Part shown: one piece after another, positions 22,375 through 33,000 of the stretch
Layout: every line of letters begins with the position of its first letter
Position numbering within the stretch: position 1 is the first letter of the stretch
Origin: Carposina sasakii
Lineage: Eukaryota; Arthropoda; Insecta; Lepidoptera; Carposinidae
Assembly: GCA_014607495.2 (NCBI GenBank)
Contig: CP053163.1
Location: 4,506,716-4,570,715, forward strand
DNA: 64,000 nt
Direction of reading: 5' to 3'
Position numbers and translations under genes: made by a program
The notes under the pieces: model-generated
Database searches by the model: none
What the model saw: the letters and a program-made list of their open reading frames with translations, nothing else
What the model was told of the DNA's origin: nothing

Positions 22375-22516
22375 TGTCGCGACAACGCGCAGATTCGCGT
22401 TGTCGCGTCACGTCTGGCCAAAGAGTTCGTCCTGTCGCGAATCATCATCGCGACACAAAATGTACTTCGCACCAATGTCGGTAAATTGCAGCACATCAAA
22501 GGGTTTTATCGCGATA
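22375..22516. promoter_or_regulatory. Cluster of TGTCGCG / TCGCGA palindromes
   Basis: A perfect 12-bp stem CGCGACAACGCG (22378-22389) pairs with CGCGTTGTCGCG (22396-22407). A second hairpin follows at about 22434-22456 (TGTCGCGA..TCGCGACA), then TTTATCGCGATAAA at about 22506. The role is unknown: these could be protein-binding sites in a divergent upstream region, or the remains of a foldback element. Confidence 0.4.
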
Positions 22517-23270
22517 AAGTTCGTGTAGTTGGCCACACTTTGCGCGCTTGAGTAGAGATGGTCGGATTAGGTAAAAATCGTACCTGTTCACCTAATACTA
22601 ATATTTATAAAAACCTGTTCCTAATACTCGTATATATGCAGTATGGCCGTTCCATTACTATTAAGCGATCCATTACGTGTTAGATTACGTATCCAGTGAA
22701 TATTTAGTATCGGTTTTCGGTGACTGATCCATTACCTAATAAATAACCTACGTAGAAAGAATAGTTGTGGAAATAAAAAATATCGTGAGTTAAATTGTAT
22801 TTAGTTGATGTCACATATTTTGTTTAAATAAATTATTTTAATTTTGTAAATAAAAAGGAAAAAAGTCGGTCTGAACCTTAGATTATATTATACTCACAGA
22901 TGCCCCGTAAACATAGTCAAAGCCCGTAAAAGACGTCACTACAGATCAAAGAATATACTACTCTCTACAGATAGAACGAATAAGCGATATACAACTTAGG
23001 CTAATACAGACGTCATAGAACTATGGATCTTTTGTTTCATTCGCGTAACCATTTTTTGACATAGAAAAGAGGAGATACCAAATCCCTGTTTTTTGAGTGG
23101 ATCCAACCTGTCAAAGGATCCAAAACGTCAAAGCTAGTTGACCATTAAGTACTTTACCTGTCAGTGTGTGTGATTGTTGTGATCGGTTGACTTTATTATT
23201 TATTATTTTAAAGTTAAAGGATATTTTTATGTGTTAAATCCTATAAAATCATATAATAAAACTATAAAGC

Positions 23271-23913
23271 ATGGTTGGGTGTAGTGTACATGGCTGCAAA
23301 AGCCGTAGTGATTATAAAAATCCCGAAATTAGCTTCCACAGGTAAATAATCATTTTCACATACTATATCTAATATACTAAGTTACATGCTCGTCCCAAAT
23401 AAATTTCCTATGTGATATTATTTAGTATATTATTGATTTTTAATTCGCAGTAACCAAATTTTATACAAATTGTTACAATCAAGGTAACATAACCTCATAT
23501 GATAAGATAATCCCATAGGTGGAGTTTTACCCAATTTTTAGGGTAATATTTATGTTTTTCAGTTTTAATCGTGAATAAGAATTTTGTATTATGATTTATT
23601 TAAAACTGTATTTTTGCATGGAATAAGAAAATCAGATCGAGATTTGTACGTTTTTCTATTACTGATATAAAAATAAAACATGAGCATGCTAACAGTAATA
23701 ATTTAATAAGACAATAAACAAAATTATTCTTTTTCAGGTTTCCTTTAGATCTGATAGTAAGAAACGAGTGGATAAATACCACAGGCCAAATAAATTTTTC
23801 ACAAAAAAAAACATTCTAGAATCTGCTCTATCCATTTTGACGATACACAAATAATAAAAATAAATAAATACAAAAACCTCGTTGTAGATGCAGTTCCAGC
23901 AAAATTAGTTAAT
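23271..23913 (+). pseudogene. THAP-domain gene start, frame-broken and separated by a retrotransposon
   Basis: Exon 1 (23271-23341) begins MVGCSVHGCKSR and ends ISFHR at GGTAAAT; exon 2 (from about 23739 to a donor at 23914) continues FPLDLIVRNEWI. This is the start of a THAP zinc-finger (C2CH) DNA-binding domain: Cys-x4-Cys, then the FP and W landmarks. The next Cys/His pair (CS.HF) and the later AVP-type motif are present but in another frame. The slip lies at the run of nine A at about 23807-23815. A BEL/Pao element follows 77 bp into the next intron. No later exon was recognised beyond 35789. Either a pseudogene, or a real gene with an assembly error in the A run and distant exons. Confidence 0.6.
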
Positions 23914-23990
23914 GTAAGTATTTTATTGTTGCTTACAATTAAATAAGTTTTTTATTGTTGCATCATAGGTGTGTCTTAGTCAATTATGTT

Positions 23991-24279
23991 TGTTGCGGCT
24001 TCTACTAATTTTAATTATTTATTATATTGTTTTAAATCAATTAACGACGCCTGTAACTTAATATTTTAGTTCTTAGCAAATTTGCTTATAGTTTTCATCA
24101 GGCGCTAAATGTATTCTTATTATAAGATAGTTACACATTGTGTTGTTAGCCTCTTCTACCTTTGTCCGCCATTCGGACCACACGTTTGTTAACCTATATT
24201 CATTCAAAATTAAAGTCATGTTATAGACTTGTGGATTTTATTTAAATCTTAAAAATCTACCAATGTTCCTGAAGGAACA
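23991..24279 (+). repeat. BEL 5' LTR (289 bp)
   Basis: Begins TGTTGCGGCTTC and ends CCTGAAGGAACA. No difference from the 3' LTR was seen on reading both through. Confidence 0.92.
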
Positions 24280-24284
24280 TAAAT

Positions 24285-24300
24285 TGGCGACCGTGACAGG
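24285..24300 (+). other. Putative primer binding site
   Basis: TGGCGACCGTGACAGG starts five bases after the 5' LTR. TGG is the complement of the tRNA CCA end. This sequence type is common right after the LTR of insect BEL elements. The priming tRNA was not identified. Confidence 0.6.
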
Positions 24301-25121
24301 ACACTAGATTCCAGATCTAGTGATTTACGGGATCTGACACGCATTCCACGGATCAAGCACCGACGATACTTACGCAACGGACCCGCGCCATAGTGAAGAA
24401 ACGGACATTATTTCATCTCGGCGGAAAGTCCTGAGGAACAAGAAGCGCTTCCAGCATATTACCACCACTGCGACGAATTTGTTTGACCTGATGACGCAGC
24501 ACTTCCGTAGACTCATGTGTTAGACCCAGGAGAAGAGGATAGCTAAGGCTCAGCAGCCATCGCCTGCCTACTTCGTGATCGCCACCGGACCGAGCAGTAG
24601 AAGCAGCCTACACCAGGTTCCAGTAAGACTTCACCTCGCAGCGCCGCTACACTTCATGACGTCACATGAGCTAAGTGCCTTCCTTTATTCTCCCTATTTC
24701 TCCAATATCCTCGATCCTGCACTTTAATCAACACCTTATCCATGTTAAAATCCATAACCTTGGACTATTTTATGGGATTTTAGGCCTATTTTGCCAAAAT
24801 TTCTTTTGGTGCCTCTACCCACTATTTTTGCCCATAAAAATTTTTGCTGATTTTAGCCTATATTTCCGAAATACTTAATATTTGTTAATAAATAAGCTCA
24901 TTTACATAATTCTTAGCTAAATTACTTGGAATAAATCAAGGATTTGCTCACATTTAAACATAATTTTCCATTTTTCGTTAGCTACCTAAAGCCACCTTCA
25001 CATATTTTTTTTTTTGCTTAGGTAACTAATAAGCTTCAAAAGTGCGTAATCATTATAATAACGCTCCTAATCAACAGTTCCAGGCTTATCCTGCTTCGCG
25101 TTGCATTTCGCAACCTAATTA
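24301..25121 (+). other. BEL leader, left part
   Basis: Noncoding leader between the primer site and the hAT insertion; it resumes at 29821-30016 before the gag-pol ATG. No conserved open frame was seen in it. Confidence 0.6.
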
Positions 25122-26059
25122 CTCCGGTATAGAGATGGGCGCCGAGAATATTCCCAATCTTCTCGAAGTGGAAACTTCTGAGAAGATTGAGAAATTACCG
25201 GTAAGTTTCCGTATCTTCTCATTTTGGTGAGAAGATAAAATATTATTAAAAAATATTACTTTATTCATCAAAGATGCGTTTAAAATTGAAGTAGAATGCA
25301 TTTTAGGCTACACACAAACATTGCCTACCTGGCGCACGTGCGATCAATAAAGTTTTTATCTTTAGAAGTTTACCGCATGCGATCTTTTGTACGTGGGTTT
25401 CTATTGTTCTTCGTAGAATTTTGTTACAGTCTCGTATTCAAGTTTTCTGGGAAACTATTCGACCCTCATTAGTACGAAGCAGCTGTTTTATGACACTATG
25501 TGCTCAAACATGTCTTTTACTTCAGTCTGTTATTAGTCTTCTGATAGTCTACTGCTGTGCCGTATGTCTTGAAGGATACTGTTTCGATCACGCTTGTTTA
25601 TTGGACTCTGATTCTCATTTATACGACGACTTGGCTTGTTAAATTGTTACTGTGACTGTTATCTGTGATTTGGACTATCAAAACCGGACACTGGTGAATA
25701 CTTCTTGATTCGTAAGTACTTTTTATTTTATTATTTTAACATTTTGCAGACATTTAGAATATAACATAGAATCCTGTTGGTACCTTTGATTCTTCTTTAT
25801 TTTGCAATCAATAAATGTTTTATTTTCATTATTTTTGTAAATAATCTGTACTCATTCTAATAGAGAATAGATTTTATTGTACAAAATATATAGGTATTTA
25901 TTCTAACCATATTCTAATTGCTCGTAATTTTTTATTTTCTATGTATTGTATGATCTTGTAAATTTATTTTTTGGGCAAATTTTTAAACATAAGAATATTA
26001 GTTACATTCATGGTTGCAAAAAAGTTGACGAAACAATCAGACCCTGGTTTCACCTCGAA

Positions 26060-26340
26060 TTTCCCTTAATAATAAATAAATAAATAAAAAGAACTTTATT
26101 CAAAAGTAACAAATTTGCTGCTTATGTTAAGAGTAATATAATTTAGTATAGTTTTGAAATGGTCGGAGCCTCAGCATTAATGCTGTTTTTCAGTATCCGC
26201 CGGGATTTCTTACACTTAGTCTTTATAAATAAAAAACTGTTAGGCATAAAGTTAGGCATTAAATAAGTATCAAAAATTTGGAATAAGAAAAAAAGCATAA
26301 ACAAAATAAAATAAACAGAATAAAATAAACGGAAGAGACC
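26060..26340. repeat. AT-rich simple-repeat-bordered fragment within the hAT
   Basis: (AATA)n at 26069-26088 precedes AAAAAGAACTTTATTCAAAA; the stretch could be the 3' end of an old minus-strand retroposon. No boundary is certain. Confidence 0.25.
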
Positions 26341-26368
26341 AACCGGTACCCCATGTGAGCAGTTTTTT

Positions 26369-26831
26369 TAGGGTCTCGTACCCAAAGGATAAGGGACCCT
26401 ATTACTAAGATTGCACTGTCCGTCTGTCTGCCTGTCTGTCACTAGGCCGCATCTCATAAACCGTGACAGCTAGAAAGTTGAAACCTTCACAGATGATGTA
26501 ATTCTGTTGCTGCGATAACAACAAATACTAAAAACCGAATAAAATTAATATTTAAGGGCGGGCCCCATACAACAAACGTGATTCCTTAGCCGTTCCTTGC
26601 TCGATATTAACAACGGCAACAGGAAGACTCCCGAAACATTCACAGAGTATTCAGTTGTATAGTTATTTCAAAAATAATAAAATAAAATAAAACAAATATT
26701 TAAGGGGGGCTCCCATGCAACAAACGCGATCCTTTTGCCTTTTTTTTCTCGATCCCAGTGTCTAATGTTGTATAGATAATCGTACGAAACCCTCCGTGCG
26801 CGAGTCCGCCTCGCACTTGGCTGGTTTTTTA
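26369..26831. repeat. Dispersed arthropod repeat within the hAT
   Basis: It runs from GGGTCTCGTACCCAAAGGAT to CGTACGAAACCCTCCGTGCG followed by CGAGTCCGCCTCGCACTTGG. These two ends typify a repeat widespread in arthropod genomes. Interior text such as CTCATAAACCGTGACAGCTA fits. No coding sequence; class not assigned. Confidence 0.55.
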
Positions 26832-27224
26832 TTTTTTTTATTCGCCAACGTTGACGTTCGCAGCAATACTCCAGTTACTGGAAGACTTTTGTACCGATAG
26901 GAGCCATATATTACACTGTTTTTTGAATGTTACCGATATTTAATTTTCCAAATGCTTTATTTTGTAAATTTTAATACTTAGGACGAATTCAGATTATTTA
27001 CAGAATAAAAAACCGTTCTTCAATCTTATTATCTAATCTAATAAAATTCTTGTTCATTGATTTGATCACTTCGTATTATACTCATAAAGATACTTCAACA
27101 TTATTATGTAGAGGTATATTCTTAATATTTCTAAGACATTTGGACGTTTAAAGATTCAATCTCTGATATAGACCTTAAAAAAATGCTGTTTTTATAGTAA
27201 GTCATCTTGTTTTCAGACTTAAAC

Positions 27225-29207
27225 ATGGGGAAGCCGAAAAAAGAAGTTATTTGGAAACATTTTAGAGTGAGAGATGACAAAACCATTATGTGCTCTCACT
27301 GTGACATTAAATACACTACTGCGAATGTAGTCAGAATGGAAAAACATTTGCAGAAATGTTTGAAATGTCCTGCTAACTTCAAAGCTGAGATATTAGAAAC
27401 ACTGTCGAAACCCAAAAAGAATGCTGATATTGTCAAAAAACCGTCAATACCAAGAAGTTTCAGAGTTGATGAAGGACAAAAGGAAAACGTTTCACCAAAT
27501 GCAGAGAGTGCTACACTTATAATGCCATCAGCAAATCCACGAGTGAATCCGTTGGCAAAAGGAGACAAGCATGACTTAGATATGGCTTTATCCAAAGCTA
27601 TATTTGTCACTGGGTCACCCTTCGTAATGGTGGAACATCCACTTTGGATTGAATTCTTTGAAAAACTTCAACCATTGTATACTCTGCCCTCCCGAAAAAC
27701 ATTGTCAACAACATACTTAGACAAGATTCATGGTGACATGCGGAAAGAGACAATTGAAGATCTCAGCATGCAGAGCTACCTACATCTGCAATGTGATGGT
27801 TGGAGCGATGTTCGCAATGAGGGTATAATAAACTTCCTAATTTCAAAACCAGAGCCAGTATTTGTGAAAAGCTTGGATACTGCCGACAATCGCCACACCA
27901 GTGAATATCTAGCTCAGGAAATACTGAAAGTTATGAACGAATACGGAAGAGATAAATTTTTTGCATTGGTGGGTGATAATGCCAAAAATATACAAAAAGC
28001 ATTCAAGCTTGTAAAAGATTCTCAACCGCACCTATTTGAATTGTGCTGCACACACACTTAACTTATTATGTCATGACATTTTGCGCACAGAAAAATTGAA
28101 AATAGCTCTGGACATAGCCATTGAATGCGTTAAGTCGATAAAAAAAGCCAAGTTTTAACTTCGATTCTGGCATCGGCGGTAAAGCAAAAACAGGCTGGAG
28201 AGACCCTGAAACTGCCATGCAAAACACGCTGGGGTTCATATTGCATTAGCTTGCAAAGCCTAATAAAAACTAAACTTGCCCTACAAACTTTAGCAGTCCA
28301 TGAAAAGGCTTCAATGTTACCAACAAACACAAAACATAACTTGCTAAACGAAGATTTTTGGGATAAAACAAAACAAATTATTGATATTATAAAACCGGTA
28401 ACGCAGGTTATTTTTAAACTTGAATCAGACAAGCTAAATATGCACACTGTTGTTGTTTTTCTGACATTGCGAAATATGAAGTCTGAACTGGAGTTCGCTT
28501 TGCTGCAGGTGAGTATGCTGAATGAAGATGAAAAGAATGACATTCTCATGGCAACATTCCATCGAATGGCAATGTGTATAAAACCAATACATCTAGCTGC
28601 CTACATGTTGGACCCAGCTACGCAAGGATCTGAACTGGATTCTGAAGAAGAGGTGGTAGCTATGGAATATATTCACACAATCGCAAATCAGCTCAACATA
28701 GACATTGCAGAAAATCTTGCAAGCTTTAGAGCGAAAGATGGAAGATTGTGGGGAAAAGCATTTGTATGGAAAAGTGTGACATCTATGAGCCCAACGATCT
28801 GGTGGAAAGGCATTTGCAGCTCCACTTCACTGAGTAAAATCGCTTTGCGTATTCTTACTGCGCCCTGTACATCAGCTGCTGTTGAGCGCTCTTTCAGTAC
28901 ACATGGGAGGATACATAATAAATTAAGAAACCGCCTTACAGCTGAAAGAGCCGCCAAAATTGCATACGTTGCATATAACTGGAATTTATTAAACCGTAGT
29001 ATCACATGTCCGGTTGAAGAAGAAGTGGAAGAAGATGAAGAATATTCCGTAAATTCTTCAGACAACGAGTCATCAAATGATGAAATCTCAGTCCTTACCG
29101 AGATTCCGTCGCTAGATGCTTCATTGTCAGTGGTGGCTGGTCCAAGTGGTACACAGCCGCACATGGAGTTTTTCGATTGCGATAATTTAGATAGTGATTC
29201 TGATTGA
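27225..29207 (+). pseudogene. hAT transposase with BED finger, two frame slips
   Basis: The start MGKPKKEVIWKHFRVRDDK leads into a BED-type zinc finger (C-x2-C..H-x4-C, residues about 24-45). A hAT catalytic region follows with LQCDGWSD and LVGDNAKNI, each giving an acidic residue. The C-terminus has the hAT dimerisation segment with the conserved Glu in SAAVERSFS, then an acidic tail. The frame shifts near 28040 (before the CAAH-type motif) and again near 28155, after which it stays open to 29207. A usual initiator is ATG at 27225; an acceptor-like TTTTCAG sits just before it at about 27217. Because of the slips this copy should not make an active enzyme unless they are assembly errors. Confidence 0.85.
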
Positions 29208-30016
29208 ATTTTGTTAGTTTAATGTAATTTTGTTAATATTTGATTTGTTTCTTTATTGAAATTTTAAATAAATGTTTGTAATTTAATATGATACCTCGTT
29301 TTATTTATCTTTGCACATTTATATAGTTCAGAGGTTTTAATTACTGTTTTCATAAGACTGGATTAATTTGTTTAAAACAAATTAATAATACCTTCATATA
29401 AAATTACCTAGCCAGATATTTCAAGTACTGAAAACCATAGACACACATACACCTTTTAAAAACTTCATTCCAATGAAATCTCTCCCCTATCTCTAAACTA
29501 CATCCCTGCCAAACTGCATCTTCAAATATAACGTAGTTTCTGCGATTTCGTTATGAGTGTGTTTCACTTACATAAAACTTAACCAATAATCCAGTTTAAT
29601 AATCGTAAATACGGATACAAGTACACTGAGCTTAGTAAAAAACGCAAATTTCTTGCATCTTAGACCAATAATATGCAAATACTCCAATGAACAAAAAAAT
29701 TTAATAGGAACATTTTATCTTCTCACCAAAATGAGAAGATACGGAAACTTACCGGGAGGATATCGGAAAGTTTCCACAAAATGGAAAGTTCTCGAGAAGT
29801 TGCCCATCTCTACTCCGGTACATTGTTGCGGCCACGGGTCTCACGCCTATAGCACACATCAGCTGACCAGCCATACCGGTTTCCTGAGCATCGACGGAGG
29901 AATAAGCGAGGAGCGTGAGCCAATTTTATATAATCATTCGATTTAGTCTGCTTTGTTGAGCTTTGATTAATTTCCTTTAGTTATTTACCTACCTTCTTTT
30001 ATTACCGTTAGTCATA

Positions 30017-33000
30017 ATGCCTAATAAGACTGATACATCAACTGGGCATCAGTCCTCGAGTGCCGACAATGAGTCTGCGAAGGCGTTGTCCCCTTTACAA
30101 GCAGCAATTATAAAGCGAGGCACGATTAAAGGGCAAATCACAAAATTTAAATCTTATTTATCTACTGTAAAAAATAAAACTCTTACCAACATAGATATTG
30201 CAGAAATTAAATTAAAGCTCAATAAATTCGAATCTTTAGAGTCAAAGTACGATGATCTGCAGACTGAGATAGAACTTTTAAATTATGAACATATTGAGAT
30301 TGAGCTTGTTCAGAGAGAAAGTATTGAGCAAGATTTTATTTCCATATTGGCCCAAGCTAAAACCATTGTTGATAAATATGATAATTCTGTTCGTCAACCT
30401 ATTCAATTCGAGAACCAGTGCTCTCACTCTCAACAGGATCAACATTTGGGTATTAAACTACCACAGATACAGATTTCTAAATTCGACGGTTCCTATTTCC
30501 GCTGGCTTGAGTTTAGAGACACATTTAGAAATTTGATACATGACAGTGAAAAGCTATCTTCTATTCAAAAGTTCTATTATTTAAATTCCTATTTGGAAGG
30601 GGAAGCATTAAGAATTGTTTCTAATTTAGAGATTTCTTCTTCTAACTATGCTCATGCATGGGATCTTCTCAACGATCGTTACAATAACACCCGTTTTCTA
30701 ATTGATCAGCACTTAAATGCGTTATGTAATATTCAAGTTATGACCCGCGAGTCCGAAAAATCACTTCGATTTTTGGTAGACCATGTTACCAAAAACTTGC
30801 GTGCTTTAGATACATTAGGGTTGCCAACTGATTCTTGGGATGCTCTTTTAATATTTTTACTAACGAAGAAACTTGATCCCCAAACTTTAACCAAATGGGA
30901 AGAGCTCAGAGGTGATATTCATAGTTACCCTACATTAAGTCAATTTAACGAATTTTTGATGAGTCGCGCAGATGTTTTACAAGCCCTAAATCGCAATAAA
31001 GTTTTAAATCAACCTGCTTCTGGGTCTAGGGATAATCAGTCCTCACGACCATTTTCAAATGATAATATTTATAAAAATTCAAGACGAGTTTCTCTAGCTA
31101 GCACTGAAAGGTCATATTATAAAAATTGTATTATTTGCAAGGGCACTCATCGAATATATGACTGTCCAATATTTAAATCGAAATCATATCAAGATCGTAT
31201 GGCCGATGTTGAAAATAACAAGCTTTGTACCAACTGTTTACGGCCGGGGCATTCTTTAAAAAACTGTATAATGGGGCCATGCCGTAAGTGTAACAAAAGA
31301 CACAACTCGTTATTACACCCTTTGCAAGAAAATACAACATGTTCGCACCCAAATTCAAATCAAAATATTGAGTTGCAAACCGAACCGTCTGAAATAGTTA
31401 CTTTTTCACAACAAATAAAATCTGTCTTACTATCTACTGCAATAATTAAGGTGACTAACCCTAATACAAACCAAACAATAACAGTGCGAGCACTATTAGA
31501 TAGTGGCAGCCAATCGTCTTTTGTTAGCCGATCATTGAGGCAACAGCTGTCATTGCAAACAAATAAAATAGATGTCATCAAAATTTATGGCATAGGTAAC
31601 AGTTCGTCCCATCGCGTAGAGGAGACTTGTGTTGCCCAATTAAGTTCACTAAATAATTCATACCACGTTACTTTGTCCTGTTTAGTGCTGGAAGAGTTAA
31701 CTGGTGAGCTACCAAGAGCTCCTATAGATGTCTCAGGACTACAATTGCCCAACGACATACAGTTGGCAGACCCTAATTTTGACCAACCAGCACCTATTGA
31801 CGTATTAATTGGTGCCGATTTATTTTGGGATATTTTAAGAGGCGAAAGACGTTCTCTAGGTTTAAATAACCCCAAATTACAAAATTCCCACTTCGGATGG
31901 TTGATCGCCGGTCCTATTTCGTGTCCTGAGCCCAAAGTTCAAAGGTCACGTTACAGTACTTTTAATTCAATACAATGCAATCATACATTTATTTCCAACT
32001 CTCCGGAGTCTAAAGTAGATGAATTTCTACCTAAGTTCTGGCAAATAGAAGAACTGCCCAATAAAACTATCTTAAGTGACGAAGATAAGTTTTGTGAGTC
32101 GCATTTTTTGACACACACTGTACGTCTAAGTACAGGGCGATTTTGTGTCAGATTACCTCTCAAAGATTTTCCCGACTGTCTCGGGGAGTCCTATTATGTG
32201 GCAAAAAGACGTTTTTTAAATACCGAAAAACGATTAATTAAAAACAATAACTTAAAAAATAACTACGTACAATTTATAAATGAGTATTCTGAGTTAGGTC
32301 ATCTCTCGGAGTCTCCTATATACAAGCCCGACCCATCCTATTTTTTATGCCATCACGCAGTATTCAAGCAAGATAGTGAGTCCACTAAAATACGTGTGGT
32401 GTTTGATGGTTCAAACCCAACTACGTCTGGCTACTCCTTAAATGATATACTTATGGTCGGCCCTAATGTACAAGATTCTCTGTTTTCCATTTTGATTAGA
32501 GTGCGACAATATAAGTACATCTTGTGCGGTGACATTGAAAAAATGTACCGCCAAGTGGAAGTCAATGAACTTGACCGTAATTTACAGCTAATCTTATGGA
32601 GACATGATGAGTCACAGCCGATAAGAACGTTGCAATTAAATACTCTCACTTACGGCACCGCAAGTGCGAGTTATTTAAGCACGCGCTGCCTGTGGCAGGT
32701 GGGGGAGGAGTGTCAGGATGACACCATTAAAACTATCATACAAAGAGACTTTTATGTAGATGACCTGATAACAGGCGCTGATTGTGAAAGACAGTTACGT
32801 CACATTAAGAACTCCGTATCGGCAGCCTTGAGTTCAGCGTGTTTTAATTTAAGAAAATTTAAGAGCAATTTACCTACTATATTCGATGCTACAGATGCTG
32901 ACACTCAACAAAACCTCACAATCAGCGAGTCTACCAATACTCTTGGTCTAGGTTGGAATCCATCTAATGATAACTTTCATTTTCCAATAAAATTTCCAGA

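Larger units (their letters stand above)
25130..29812 (+). mobile_element. hAT transposon nested in the BEL leader
   Basis: Exact 8-bp target duplication CTCCGGTA at 25122-25129 and 29813-29820. The outer termini are TAGAGATGGGC and GCCCATCTCTA. Long subterminal inverted stretches follow (left 25140-25240, right 29710-29800, sharing AAGTTTCCGTATCTTCTCA). Length 4683 bp, with a broken BED-type transposase on the plus strand and an older repeat at 26369-26831. Confidence 0.93.

Noticed and set aside
22290..22528. Overlapping 66-69 codon frames on opposite strands
   Set aside because: They arise from the CG-palindrome cluster and show no protein features.
25421..25642. 73-codon frame MLQSRIQVFW in the hAT left arm
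   Set aside because: No family features and placed in the noncoding subterminal part; the transposase starts much later.
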